A stretch of DNA of 64,000 nucleotides. Source: Lumbricus rubellus. Taxonomy: Eukaryota; Annelida; Clitellata; Crassiclitellata; Lumbricidae. Both the position numbers and the translations under genes were made by a program. A model generated the notes under the pieces. That model was given only the letters and a program-made list of their open reading frames with translations. It searched no databases and was not told the origin of the DNA. The stretch is from contig OX243825.1 in NCBI GenBank assembly GCA_945859605.1, positions 1,785,648 to 1,849,647 of the forward strand. The letters run 5' to 3'. Positions 1-11,267 of the stretch are shown here, in pieces (the stretch's first letter is position 1; each line of letters starts with the position of its first letter).

Positions 1-120
1 ATACCTGGATGCACAGCCAAAATAATATAACTAAGAATGCATTCACCATCTCTAAACAAAACTTCTTTTCAACAGTTCAGATTTGTTTAAATGTTGACAT
101 CTATTATCGGTTTAATATAC

Positions 121-3100
121 CTTGATGTCTTCAAGCTTCTTCCTCTCGAAGGCGTCCATTTCTTGTTCAAGATCGTGAGACGCTCTCGACGCATCAACCG
201 CTGCTCTCTGCAGATCGTTCTGCGCCTGCCAACCACATGTTGAAAAGCAACATTTAATAACAATAGTAATAACAATTAGAATTATGGATTACATATTATA
301 GTATAATCACAGCTTTGAGACAACAAACAGCCAGATAGCACACATATTAACAATAGCACAGAACAAAGCACAACTGAAACTCCATTTAAACTACTGGTAA
401 AAATCAGCAAGCTCATTATATTCCATAATTAGAACTCCTGTAAAAGTAAGCTGCCACTGTCGAGACCCTTTCCCAAGGTAATCGAAGACGATGATGGTTG
501 GCAGCAAAGTCAGATTACTTGACGTCCAATATTAGAAAATTCAGATGCAACGATTTTTTTTACCTGTCTCTGAACTGAGGTTAAGGTCAGCAAAGCAACT
601 TGATTGGCTGTAGTTTAGCTGCACATCAACACCTTATTACCAGGTAACAACAATAATAATAATAATAATTATTTATAATACATTTGTTTTTAATAAATGA
701 TTGTGTTATAATAATAATAATAATAATAATAAAAGACTGCATGGTGGCGCTTGGTGTACTGGAATTTTTTATAATAATAACAACAATTTCTATGGCGCCG
801 TAACACAGCACATGCTGTTACAAGGGCGCCTCTACAAACTAATTAACCAGATCTACGCTACTGAGGTTTGATGGGGATTGAAACAGCATTGAAACTCATT
901 GAACGTTGTCAGCTCGTCATCAAAGAAGCAGATCTGAAAAGAAGAATAGAACGAGAAGCAAAGGATACGATCTGATGAGTATCATGCGGATTTCTTTCCA
1001 TCAGACGATCCAGATTCTTCCTCTGTTTCACCTCGCGGTCGTGTGCTGCAAACGCCGTCCTTATCCGCTCCTTAAAACCGAATAACAGATTAATTAATTC
1101 ATTAATTTTCTTCGATTAGGATAATAACACTATGACAAACTCATACCAAAGGTGATGGAAAAATAAATCCAGCTCAGCGTTAAAATTTGCCAGGCAATTA
1201 CCTTGCAAATCAGGTATTACAAAGACTAATGAATAAACTAATAACCTGACCTCTTTACATAAATGTGACACAGGGGCTCAAAACCCGTCATATTTCGGTT
1301 TTTGACCTTTTGATTTAGTCATATGCTACAATGAACAAGCTCTAGAATGCTTTTAACAGAATGAAAATATCTTTTTTCTAACTGAAGTTATGCTCGTTTG
1401 ATTCTTTCATTAGTTTATAGTGAGAAAACCAAACAAAAAGTTACTGAATATTCGTGTAATCCAAGTCCACTCAACCTACTAAGTTATAACCCTGCAATAA
1501 TTGTTCTGGGCATTAGAGGCATATATTCTGAATCAGATAACGCAAACGGCATCAAAATCGGTTCACTACTTCGCAAATTAGGGCGAATTCACAGTCATAT
1601 GCTGAACTAAAGAATAAACTGCATTATTGACCCCTCTCGCCTATTTCGGCATCTAGCGCAATATCTAGGAAGCGAAATGCGACGGGTTTCGAGCACCGGC
1701 ATCAAAAATTACCTTGGCCTGTTTGCAAGACTTTCCATAGGTCGCCAGTGGGTCAATGACCTTCACCTCCAATCGTTTTACCTAAAAAAGCAACACACAG
1801 TCACAACTTTAAGGGCAAGTGTCACGTAATATTACTTTGTAATTTCGGTTTATCAGCACTGTGAAGACAACAAGAGTCACCCTCCTCCTCCATTCAGACT
1901 TGGGACTGGCACCAACAGAGTACGAACAGTTGTGGAGTCCAGCAAGTGTTCAACCTGAAGAACTGACACTTACTTTTTTAAACTACTAGCCTCTAGAGCT
2001 TGAAGAGGCGCTATATAAAATATCCTAAATAATAAATAAACAGAGCACTGTTGATTCGAACGAAGGGACATACCTCGGCATTTCTGTAATCCTCAACACT
2101 CGACAGACCTCCAACGAATTCTTTGAGAGCCGCTTGAGTCGATGGATTATGCGTTTCGTTCTGTGCGTACGTCTGAACAGATCGTGCAACCTCGTCGCCT
2201 GATTGAAAAACAATACATTGTAAATAAATTATACAAAACAATAAAATGCTCTTTGTTAATTGTATTGATCACAGTGGCTGCAACCGGCAATGGTTATTTA
2301 TTACGATAATGATTTTGTTTGTATGTTTGTATGTGCACTTGTTATAGCGCCCCTTCAAGCTCTCTCTACTCAGAGGCGCTCCCGAATGCAGAGCGGACAC
2401 TGCATCGGAGTTTCACGCTGAAGCGCTGAGCAATTGTGAGTGAAGGACTTGCCCAAGGTCCTTACGCGACAAGGTGGATTCGAACCTCGAACCTTCCGGC
2501 TTCAAGGCAACGACGTCACCACTACACCACCGCGTCCCACGCTTCTGAGTTGGAGCGCTTCCGAGCAGATCTTCTTCTGTGCTATTTAAAACTCATTAAT
2601 AATAACGATGGGCAATGACAGCAACAATGACGATGATAACTAAGATTATTATGACTATTATAATTATTAATGAGTTTTATATAGCACAGAAGGTCTGCAT
2701 GGAAGCGCTCCGACTCAGAAGCGCTCCAAGTCCAACCATCGCTAAATAAGGCAGCTTTTAAGCACAGAAGGAACATAGTGGTGTGACCATAAGGCAACAG
2801 GCGGAGTGCAACAGGGAGTCCATTTTAGGTCCTAGGGCCAGCAACCGAGAAAGATAATGATGAAAAGTAAGTAAGCAAGTAAGAAGTACAAAAATTAGTA
2901 CATAAGTAGGCTATGATGGTGATGATGATGCTGATCATGGTGACAATGGTGGTGGAGGCGACAACTCGTAACAAGCAGATCCGTTGCACTTACCCTTGTT
3001 TCTCAGCTTGGCCAGCGTACGCACGTATCCTCCAACGCCGTGGCATATCTCACCAAAATGTCTCTCCACCAATGCTATGCGATCTTGTATGATTTTACTA

Positions 3101-3394
3101 GGATTTGCACTGAAATTTTATTTAACAAAATCAGTTTCTCAAATAAATGCACAAGAACGTTATAATACTGGCACAGGCAGAGTGCAAACAGGTGCAGGCA
3201 TGACATTGTATTTAAGTTTCAAGAAAATTATAATAGCGCTCTTTTGGGACTTCATTGTTAGGCCTAAGCAGCATGTGCACAGTTAACTCGTGAAAGCGTT
3301 TAAAGTCAGTTCTTGACAACTGTAAACTAAAAAGATTCATTCAAATGCACAGTGCGTACAAAGAGTAGAAGACTTACCATGTGGAAGGCATCAT
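121..3394 (-). CDS. CIBAR1: CIBAR/FAM92-family BAR-domain protein, 5' part (6 coding exons, runs off left edge)
   Basis: Coding exons, all minus: 3394-3378, 3109-2994, 2198-2074, 1781-1713, 1070-969 and 225-121. All junctions are GT-AG with matching phase, giving 178 residues. The product matches the FAM92/CIBAR family, whose BAR-like coiled coil works with Chibby at ciliary basal bodies and on curved membranes. Recognisable blocks are VERHFGEIC (residues about 21-29), VEDYRNAEVKRLEVKV across exons 3-4, and LQRAAVDASRASHDLE in exon 6. The start is the double ATG at 3394/3391; vertebrate members also begin MM, but exon 1 then codes only 17 nt and the choice is inferred. The vertebrate protein is about 290 aa, so roughly 110 C-terminal residues should lie left of the window. 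Vertebrates have two paralogues; which one this is closest to was not tested. Confidence 0.9.
620..832 (-). repeat. LINE 3'-tail fragment with (TTA)n tail, in CIBAR intron 5
   Basis: Read on the minus strand, this has a GGCGCCCTTGTAACAGCATG block followed by 'ccatagaaattgttg' and TTA repeats. The same tail type recurs at 28655-28800 and 38380-38535, so this is a dispersed family. It has no coding capacity here. Confidence 0.55.
2314..2540 (-). repeat. tRNA-derived SINE copy (family A), in CIBAR intron 2
   Basis: Nearly full-length copy. Read on the minus strand it has a head with a box A-like 'ggtggtgtagtgg' and a box B-like 'ggttcgaggttcgaatcc', a middle block 'cttgggcaagtccttcactc', and the 3' end 'gagcgcctctgagtag...cttgaaggggcgctataac' followed by 'aagtgcacatacaaac'. 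At least nine other copies lie in the window. Confidence 0.85.
2640..2800 (-). repeat. LINE/SINE 3'-tail fragment
   Basis: Contains 'tatatagcacagaaggtctgcatggaagcgctccgactcag', in which the duplicated GCGCT-type tail motif can be seen next to TTA-rich simple sequence. It is too short to place in one of the families with certainty. Confidence 0.4.
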
Positions 3395-3482
3395 TGTAAG
3401 CGTCAAAAATGGAAAACAGCATTGTGACTTGTTTCAACAAGTTAAGATAAGAATTTATAAGTTTCGATTGTCCTAACTCGCA

Positions 3483-4201
3483 ATAATTATACGCAGTGGC
3501 TACGGAACCGTCCGGACGGTGCCGTAATTCTTTTTCTACGGAACCGTCCGACACTTATGGGCCTACCATTCGCACTAACACCCGTCGGCCAATTAGGTTA
3601 GCGGAAAACAATGTGGAAGAGTCGAAGACCGTAGGGGAGGAGGTTGTCGAGTACAATTTATGCCCATCCCTTTGTAAACAGTAGCCTAGCCTACTGTCAA
3701 GAGCACGTGCGACACGCAGGGTCTCACGATTTTAGACGAATTGCAATGTAAAACGTTTAAAATGTCTTACAAATGACCCTACGTATGGAGGAACATTTTG
3801 CACAGGTAATTATGTCTCACTTTAGCGCTCTTTATCGTTAAATTTAAGCATGGTTATAACATAGAAGACCTAGGTGTCGTTCGCGTATAGGGTATAAGGT
3901 TTCGCGTCGTGAGGGTCGGTTAGGGTTAGTGTTAGGGTTAGTGTCGTCATTAGATTCTTAAGATTTTTGCGTCGTGAGGGTCGGTTAGGGTTAGTGTTAG
4001 GGTTAGTGTCGTCATTAGATTCTTAAGATTTTTGCGTTGGTTGTTTAGCAGTTGTTGGCCAAGCTAGCCTAATAGCTTGACCATCAACTGCTAACATCAA
4101 CTACCTTCTCCCCCCTACGGTCTTCGCCTCTTCCAGACGGTTCCATAGAAAAAGAATTACGGCACCGTCCGGACGGTTCCGTAGCCAGTGCCATAATTAT
4201 A
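3483..4201. mobile_element. Non-autonomous inverted-repeat DNA transposon with 9-bp target duplication, just 5' of CIBAR
   Basis: The 9-mer ATAATTATA stands at 3483-3491 and again at 4193-4201, enclosing 701 bp (3492-4192). The ends are inverted repeats: about 57 bp starting near 3495 (TGGCTACGGAACCGTCCGG) matches the reverse complement of 4136-4191 with only a few mismatches. A second inner pair, 'gaagaccgtaggggaggagg' at 3625-3644 against 4102-4124, extends the arms. No transposase frame is present. A 9-bp duplication with long inverted repeats is typical of Mutator-like (MULE) elements, so that class is inferred. The insertion is about 90 bp upstream of the CIBAR start codon, in probable promoter or 5'UTR territory. 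Confidence 0.8.
3904..4038. repeat. 65-bp tandem duplication with TTAGGG motifs
   Basis: Two copies of a 65-bp unit (starting at 3904 and 3969), each containing 'ggttagggttagtgttaggg'. The TTAGGG words resemble the animal telomere repeat but are interrupted by TTAGTG. The repeat is the core of the inverted-repeat element at 3492-4192. Confidence 0.85.
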
Positions 4202-5154
4202 TTATACTCTACAACGATGTAAATTTTGCTTTCAACAAGCAGTCAAGAGGCATGCGTACTTCAATGAGATTTTCTAAGGGGATTAAAATCTTGATTTAGC
4301 TGTCAAATATCAAAATTAGCGATTCGGAAAATTGGCAATTAAAAAATAATGTACAACAAATTCTTGAACCACGATGCCGTATCTAAGGAAGCCGGGGTTT
4401 TATAATTATACCCAAAAAACCCAAATTAAACAACTTGCAAATCAAAGAAAATACCTCAGAGTAGAATTAGTGGCAGATCGATTCATTTTTCACAAATGTT
4501 TCAGGTCGTTTATGCGCAAATGTCGTAAAATAAAAATTTTAAACTAAATTTTGCAGGTTGTCCGAAGAGTAGCTTTGGTCGGTAAAGGTGTCTATTTATA
4601 GATGCCAGCAATTGATGGAGCGCTATTATTTTGGATACCAAAATTTAAATATTCAGTGGTGGTTACATTCAGCTTCTTTAAAAAAATAATTGTTAAACTC
4701 GGGATTCGGCTTCGGTATTCCTCAAGACCAATGACAAGTTTTGGTTGCAAATTCTAAAAGCAATCAAGTCAATTTGGCCCGTATGACAAGTTTGAAGAGC
4801 GTGTGGGCCGATTAGTTTGTGTTTTTTCATCTTTCGATTTAGGCTAGCGGTTTTTAGCCTATAATTTTGGCAAAAATTCGTTCTATGGGTATCCCCACTG
4901 TGGTGCCCGGCTCCTGCAAGCGGGATTGCGATATTTTTTCTTTAGTACCCTTTGTAGCCAATGATTCATCATTTCGTTAGCCTACGGTGAAAGTTTTAAA
5001 TGCGATGTTGGTAGGCAGGAGAATTTCAAATATTTAAAAAATATTTGTTCCTTTATTTTGTTCAAAATTGATTGTTACAGCAATTTTAATGCTTTGATTA
5101 CGCTAAATTCATAAATTGCATCTCCACTATTTCCTATTATCTTGAGTTAGAATT

Positions 5155-5775
5155 CAATTCTTGCTTTGGTTAAGAAGTGTCAACTGGATCTGGCTCCAAT
5201 TAACGTATCTGTGTTGCATGCTTTGTTCCCTCTCTGCCAGTTTGCTGCATCCTCTTTGGTCCTCTGAATGGCTTGACCTCTTTCTTCCCCATGTTAGGAC
5301 TGTTATGGTTCGATCCAGATGCTTTGCATGCATTGGTCCTTCTCCATGGAATGAACTTCAACCTTCAGTTCGCTCTGCCTTACTCTCAGGTAGTTTTTGA
5401 TGATGATGATGGTTCTCTGCCCGTATGCAGGTTCATTGGCTTTACGCCCCTGGGGATGAGATGAGTGAGGTGGTTTCCCACAGACAATGATGGGTACACA
5501 ACTTGCCCAAGGTCGCTCATAAGCAGCTTGCACCCCTGCGTCCAATACGTGCTAGCCCGAGATATCTAAATCTCTGAATGTCAACTCCCAGCCCGGGGCT
5601 TGAACCGCCGTCCGTTGAAACCAACCGATATACATGTATGCCGCTCTCGCCTACCCGTCTAGATAACTAGGCTAGGTAGTTTTTACTTGTCTCAAATCCT
5701 GCATTTTCTCTCAGGGTCAGTTGCACTGGAAGCGCTTCTGAAAGACCATTGACGAGAGACACGCTTTATAAATCG
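5155..5775 (+). repeat. L2/CR1-type LINE 3' end, split by a SINE insertion
   Basis: Segments 5155-5398 and 5685-5775 together form the 3' end of a LINE. The first carries the typical C-terminal reverse-transcriptase-ORF motif GPSPWNELQPSVRSALLSGS; the second continues the sense strand into '...ctggaagcgcttctgaaagacc' and 'acgctttataaatcg', the LINE tail. They are separated by a different SINE (5399-5673). The reading frame is broken in several places, so this is a dead copy. Confidence 0.7.
5399..5673 (-). mobile_element. Second tRNA-like SINE family, nested in a LINE with 11-bp target duplication
   Basis: AGGTAGTTTTT occurs at 5388-5398 and 5674-5684 on both sides of this insert. Read on the minus strand the insert begins with a tRNA-like head containing a box B-like 'cggttcaagccccggg', continues through 'cttgggcaagttgtgtaccc', and ends in (ATC)n at 5399-5411. 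It differs from SINE family A in head and tail. The precise duplication and intact tail point to retrotransposition into an existing LINE copy. Confidence 0.75.
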
Positions 5776-7186
5776 TCATTACACAATATAGTAACATGCA
5801 ATACCACATACAACCTTCTCTGTATAAGACAACATCAGTGGCTGTTAAATTTAATAGTATGACTACATGAAGAAGATTATGGCACGGCAGTATGTACAGC
5901 TGGCAGATGCAGGAAATGAGAATTCTTGTTAGCATAAACACCGAGCAGTCTAAACGGTGAAAATGATAAAGAAATAATAAATAATAAAGACCACAAAATC
6001 ATATAAAATAATAAAACAATGAAGGCTAGTAACCAATGATGTTATTTCGTGAACGAAATATTTTCAGGTTTATTTGCTAAAAGACGACACGATCAACAAT
6101 TTACGCCAAATCTGTCTGAAATCTTTCTCTTCCAATCATTTAGACTCTTTACGCCACAAGGAACGAAAAGAGTCTATGACAAAAGCTGAAATCTGAGAAT
6201 ATTCTCAGTGATGGAAGAGGGAAAAAACAAGAAAAGCACCTACTGCTAACCAGAATGCAGAATACATTGCAGCGCTATACTACAAACTTGTCTCCTTCAC
6301 ACGCAATTCATTACGACAAAGAATCACTTAAAAGAAGGCATGAACTTCAAAAGCGAAAAGGCAACACCCTAAACAACTGGCACCAAGTCGGTCTAAAAGA
6401 CCATGGGAGCCCACAGATATTTCTGCAGGAGGGGCAAAAGAAAAATAAGGTCATGGTTAAATTTTTAGCAAGAGACTGAAAAATGCAAAGCATGAAATTA
6501 AGAACACGGGTATTTTTCAAGGAGGTTTCTAACTGCAAATTTCTCACTTTCACTTTTGTGTATCATTAGCATCCTTAGTGCGAAAAAAATTTTCAACGGA
6601 AAAGTAGTAGATAAAAGTGTTTATTACCAGGGGGCAATTGTCCCTCTTACCCCTAAGTGCATTGAATTGAACCAATTAACATGCAACATTGCTTAGAAAA
6701 AGTCCCAATCAATGCACCAAATTCAAATCAAAGTCGATTTTCAATCCAATAAAGTCTCGTTACAACAAGTTTGTCCCATTGGCTTCCAACAACACTGGTA
6801 GAAGAAGACACTGGTATACATACGTCAACAAAAACTGCACAACTCTGTACATCATGACTAAATGTCGATACGCTTCATAACATCTGTCTATTTAAATAAA
6901 TCCTGTACAAATGGGGAAAAGTCCTGCTATCCTGCGTCTTTAAATCCTGAAACATCTCTCAAGACAGTGAATACATCTGAAGTACGTATCAAATGCCGCT
7001 ACAATTCTATCTAATTGTAGCGTCTAACTACATGAACCTACACATGTATGCAAGACTCTTTTGATAATACATGTTATAACATAGATTCCAGTAAAGCACA
7101 GACTGTCAAGATTTTTAACACGGCTTTCGATTGAATTTCCGTCAAAACCACTTCTCTTACAACCGACTTATTTATCAACAACTTTG
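5776..7186. other. Spacer, AT-rich; may include SYS1 3'UTR
   Basis: No gene, RNA gene or strong repeat was seen. Minus-strand AATAAA words occur near 6619-6624 and 6067, and either could be the SYS1 poly(A) signal, but nothing in the sequence decides between them. Confidence 0.3.
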
Positions 7187-7257
7187 TTAACCCTTTAATG
7201 CCGAGATGGTAGTATATGGTACGGGAAATCCTATACCCTCCGGCATTAAAGGGTTAA
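7187..7257. mobile_element. 71-bp palindromic MITE, piggyBac-like (TTAA ends), copy 1
   Basis: The element reads TTAACCCTTTAATGCCG at one end and its inverse CGGCATTAAAGGGTTAA at the other, 71 bp in all. TTAA at both borders followed by CCC is the classic piggyBac insertion signature. A second 71-bp copy in opposite orientation lies at 54997-55067. This copy is 400 bp downstream of the SYS1 stop, so it may be transcribed in its 3'UTR. Confidence 0.75.
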
Positions 7258-7657
7258 ACACTTTCATTATATGCAACTTCTATTCAACAAACTTCATCCT
7301 AATCAACTGAATAGTCGAAAAGACAACACACCAAGAAGGGTCCACTACACCAACCAAGCCATTTACAGCAGACATCATATTACATCAAGGTTCTTGGTCC
7401 CAGGCTATGCACAACAACAAAACTTCACTGTACCTACATGACCAGCATTATCATCAACATCCAACCACTCAACAATTAAATCAACAAAAGCCAACTCACT
7501 GACGAACCGATCGAGAGAAAAATCCGTCAAAACGCGCCGAGAGAAAAAAAAATCAATCAAAAACGCGCCGCGAGAAAAATCCGTCGAAACGCATCGAGAG
7601 AAATCAGTCAAAAACGCGTCCGCTAAATAATCGTCTTCATTTACATAAACATCATCA

Positions 7658-9633
7658 CTACAAGTCTACTTTCGAGCCAACGCTGAGCGGTATGGCTCGC
7701 AGTTCAGTCCGCATGCAGAGAAACTCGCCGAGAACAGTCATTATGACGGCGCTGACGGCTACCGTTAGCCACCAGGACGCCGAGTCGGGGAAGTAGCCGT
7801 TGGCGAAGCAACAGACGATGGCGTGCACGATGTAGACAGTCCCCGCAAAGTCCCAACATTGCTTCGTACGCCGAATGACGTACCAGAGACCGAGACCGCT
7901 GCAAAGGAAAAATGCGAACATAATTGTCTGATTGTAGTTTGATTGCAATTAATTCATTATGGAGATTTATATAGAGCCCCTTCACGGTTAATATTCACGA
8001 GCGCCCTCAACCTTTTTTGTTGGGACGTGGTGGTGTAGTCGTGGCATCGTTGCCTTGGAGCCGAAAGGTTCGAGGTTCGAATCCACCTCAAGTCGCCATG
8101 TAGGGACCTTGGGCAAGTCCTTCACTCGCAATTGCTAAAGCGCTTCGGCGTGAAACTCCGATGCAGTGTCCGCTCTGCATTCGGGGGCGCCTCTGAGTAG
8201 ATAGAGAGAGCTTGAAGGGGCGCTATAACAAGTGCACATGCATACAAACAAACCTCGGCTGAGAAGGACGGTTTTAAGGCTGCGTTAAAATGCATCTGAG
8301 CAAACGCTAGGCATAAGGCATACAGAAAATAATTGTGTAAGAGCTCTATTCTCTACTCTGGGTGTAGAGGGACATCACAGAGACAGATGCCTGACCTGTT
8401 GGTTCCTCACTCTAGAACCACTGTGGCTCAATCTCGATCATTTGTCTCAAAAGGTCCTTCTCTTTGGAACGCGCTTTCTCCTTCTGCTCGCTCTACACTT
8501 CTATCCAGCAGTCTCTCTTCTGTCTTGTATCTTCTCAAAACCTGATTCTTCTCTGATCTTGCGCAGTGGAAGCATCTCTGAACAGTTTACTCCAGAAGAG
8601 GCGCTTTATAAATGATTAAATACAATACAATATAACACAGAGCTGACAGAAAACCAGTAACAGCAAATTGAAGACAACCAAGAAAGTACGCACCCGATTA
8701 GCGCGTTCAACACAGATGCGACCATCAATAGCTTCCCTTGTAACGACCTAAACTGGAGCACCTGCAACAGATGGAGGAAACAATTAACTGAATTAAAATA
8801 CAAGCAAACACAACGATAAACAGACGTCCTGTAAACAAACTCCAGAGCAGCGTTAGGTAACAAAACACAGGACAATGGAACTGTGTTCAATACGATGCAA
8901 GACATCATAGCATCATTATTTGAAAACCAAATTCTCTTTGATTGTGGTTGGTGCCATCAGGTCAGATGTACCTCCAAGGATTGTTTGTCTTGAAATGGTG
9001 CTGTATAAATTTATGATTACCATTACAACTTTGTTTGAAGCAATACAAAACGACTTGCTCAGGATCCCTACGCAACGACTTGAGGCGGATTCGAACCCGC
9101 AACCTTTCGGCTCCAAGGTACCAAACATATACCCCTACACCACCGTGCCCCACAAGTCGCGTTGAAGATGGTCGACCTGGAATTATTTTGAATTTAGGTT
9201 TGTTTGTTTGTTTGGGCGCTTGTTATATCGACAGCTCTCAATCACTACTCAGAGGCGCTCCCGACTACAGCGCGGACACTGCATCGGAGTTTCACGTCAA
9301 AGCGCTGAGCAACTGCGAGTGAAAGACTTTCCCAAGGTCCCTATGCGGCGACTTGAGGTGGATTCGAACCTCGAACCTTCCGGCTTCAAGGCAACGACGC
9401 CACCACTACACCACCGCGCCCCACAAAGTGAAATTCTTAACGAATAATCGGTTATTTTAATGTCGGACCTGAAATCCAAACAGATGATTGATGGATCGAT
9501 GTGATCCGGCGATGTAGTCGACGAGACAGACGCAGAATCCGAGACCGATGTAGAAGACGCATTGCATCGTAACGATCTGTGATACGATTAACACCGGGTC
9601 CCACACCGAACTCCGGAATTGTCCGAGAGCCAT
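7658..9633 (-). CDS. SYS1: SYS1 Golgi trafficking protein homologue (3 exons, complete)
   Basis: Exons on the minus strand: 9633-9469, 8761-8694 and 7898-7658, giving 157 aa against about 156 for the human protein. SYS1 is a four-pass trans-Golgi membrane protein that docks ARFRP1/ARL3 and so starts the ARL1-golgin tethering cascade. Landmarks are FRSSVWDPVLIVSQI (residues 6-20), RRTKQCWDF (87-95) and GEFLCMRTELRAIPL (135-149). Hydrophobic stretches lie near 16-38, 64-86, 96-113 and 119-138. The ATG at 9633 is the only in-frame Met at the expected place. The exon 1 donor is GTCCGA, an unusual site, but the phase-0 joint gives an alignment without a gap. Introns hold three SINE copies and one LINE tail. 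Confidence 0.95.
8022..8253 (+). repeat. SINE family A copy, in SYS1 intron 2
   Basis: Full-length copy with head 'ggtggtgtagtcgtggc', box B 'ggttcgaggttcgaatcc', and 3' end 'gcttgaaggggcgctataac' plus 'aagtgcacatgcatac'. It is inserted antisense to SYS1. Confidence 0.85.
8333..8640 (+). repeat. L2/CR1-type LINE 3' end, in SYS1 intron 2
   Basis: Encodes the ORF2 C-terminal motif [18 protein letters not shown], then '...agaggcgctttataaatg' and an (AATAC)n tail at 8620-8637, the usual short-repeat end of L2-like LINEs. It is strongly 5'-truncated. Confidence 0.75.
9048..9152 (-). repeat. SINE family A head fragment, in SYS1 intron 1
   Basis: Only the tRNA-like head and middle block are present, with box B 'ggttgcgggttcgaatccg'. 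It lies next to a fuller copy at 9199-9424 in the same orientation. Confidence 0.7.
9199..9424 (-). repeat. SINE family A copy, in SYS1 intron 1
   Basis: Nearly complete copy in the sense orientation of the gene. Its head ends 45 bp downstream of the exon 1 splice donor. Confidence 0.85.
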
Positions 9634-9659
9634 ACTCTCTCTGTGTCACCACTAAACAG

Positions 9660-10500
9660 GAACACCAGTTTATAAATGTGTAAACAGTACAGTAATATAA
9701 TATTACTGTAAACCGAAGTTAAAGTAGAGAGCTCCTGTAGATGGGCACTAGTCCCTTTAAAATTAATTATTACAATTAATACAAGTGCAGTGGATTCGAA
9801 TTTGAGTGGAAACCAAGAACTACGTTCACGCCAATATGAGGGTCAAAACATACAAATAGAAATTCAGGCTGACGATAATTCTGCGTCACCATCAAATGAC
9901 TCATTTTAACAATGTTCCAGTCTTTCCATGTTTTCAACTACTCAAACCAGACAATACACAAACACAGCGCTCTATTAAAAGAGGGCCTTATTAAAAAAGA
10001 CGAATTAGCTACTTTAATCGATCGGTCTAACGCCAATCACTTGTTACGAAAACCAACCAACACAAACAGGACGGAACAAAAGTTTTGTAATTACCAGCAA
10101 CTGGCTCTCCCGTAATCTCCCAATGCAAGTCAGGTAGTATTCTGAACAATAACCGATAAACTAAAATCTATAAATATTGTTATTTTTATATATAGAAGTT
10201 TATATGCGTATTTAAACATGAATAGTTCGTGATGCATTTAATGCCACGACGAATGATCCGCAACTTGCCAGACGCCATTTTAAACTCAATTTTGAAGCGC
10301 TATACTTATAGTAAGTAAGTAGCCTTGTATAAATGCCATGCAACACATTAATTTTTGCATAGTAGATCGTTGTGGTAAAATATTTGTTTGAGCCGACCAG
10401 CGTTTACTTCGTACCACATAGGCCTAATCCTGACAGTGCTGTAGAAATAGGTATAACGATATGAAAGATGCGCGGATATTAACTTATTTTAAATTTAGCG
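9660..10500. other. Upstream region of SYS1; nothing coding seen
   Basis: AT-rich sequence without repeats I recognise. It should contain the SYS1 promoter, but no core element stands out. Confidence 0.3.
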
Positions 10501-10559
10501 CCAAGTAATACTTCGTAGCAACTTGGGACAACGACTGTGGGAAGGAGATAAAAAAGAAG

Positions 10560-11113
10560 AATAGCGAAAGCAGCAGGAGCAATGGCGGGCTTTGGAAGTA
10601 TCTGGAGGAGCCGAGAGATTAGTATACAGACAAAGATAAAGATCATCAAAACATGCATATTCAGTGTACTGTTATATGCATGTGAAACATGGACGCTACG
10701 CAAACATGACAAAGACAAACTATTAGCATTCGAGATGAGATGCTACAGAAGGACACTACGCATCAGATGGCAGCAGAAGATAACGAACAAGGAAGTACGC
10801 ATGAGAGTGAAAAACACCAGAAACATCATACAGCAAATTATGTAAAGGAAGCTGAATTTCTTCGGACATGTTTGCCGGATGAACAACAACCGACTAGTAA
10901 AGCAGACCATATTCGGAATGATCGACGGTACGGGAATCAGAGGAAGACCAAGTAGAGAATGGTTGGACGATGTAAGGGATTGGTGTGGTATGGATATACA
11001 CGGACTCAGCCTAATAGCACAGGAGAAGAGTATATGGCGAAAAACAGTGAAACTTGCGATTGACACCAACGGGTGTTGAACCCACGGACGATGATGATGA
11101 TGATGATGATGAA
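10560..11113 (+). mobile_element. LINE 3' fragment (reverse-transcriptase C-terminus) with (GAT)n tail
   Basis: Translated in more than one frame, it gives the carboxy end of an endonuclease/reverse-transcriptase LINE protein: YACETWTLRKHDKDKLLAFE near 10670-10730, then GIRGRPSREWLDDVRDWCGM and an RxxWRxxV-type end near 11040. A frameshift near 10845 separates the parts. A (GATGAT)n microsatellite at 11089-11112 forms the tail. It is a dead 5'-truncated copy. Confidence 0.8.
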
Positions 11114-11267
11114 TACTTCGTAGCGTATCAATGTTATCTTGGCGTAGGGCACATGATGTTCGCTATTCTTACGCGCCCAGTCAGTACTGTGGAGTGGTTT
11201 AGATCCTTACCCTTCCAGGCTGTGCCGTCCTTTCTAGATGTCGTCAAACCGACTTTGTCTTAATTCG

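Noticed and set aside
8022..8110. tRNA-like boxes A and B that could be a tRNA gene
   Set aside because: No cloverleaf can be drawn with a paired acceptor stem, and the same head is repeated in about ten SINE copies with a common body.
10582..11079. Gene encoding a reverse-transcriptase-like protein
   Set aside because: Frameshifted, 5'-truncated LINE remnant ending in a (GAT)n tail.
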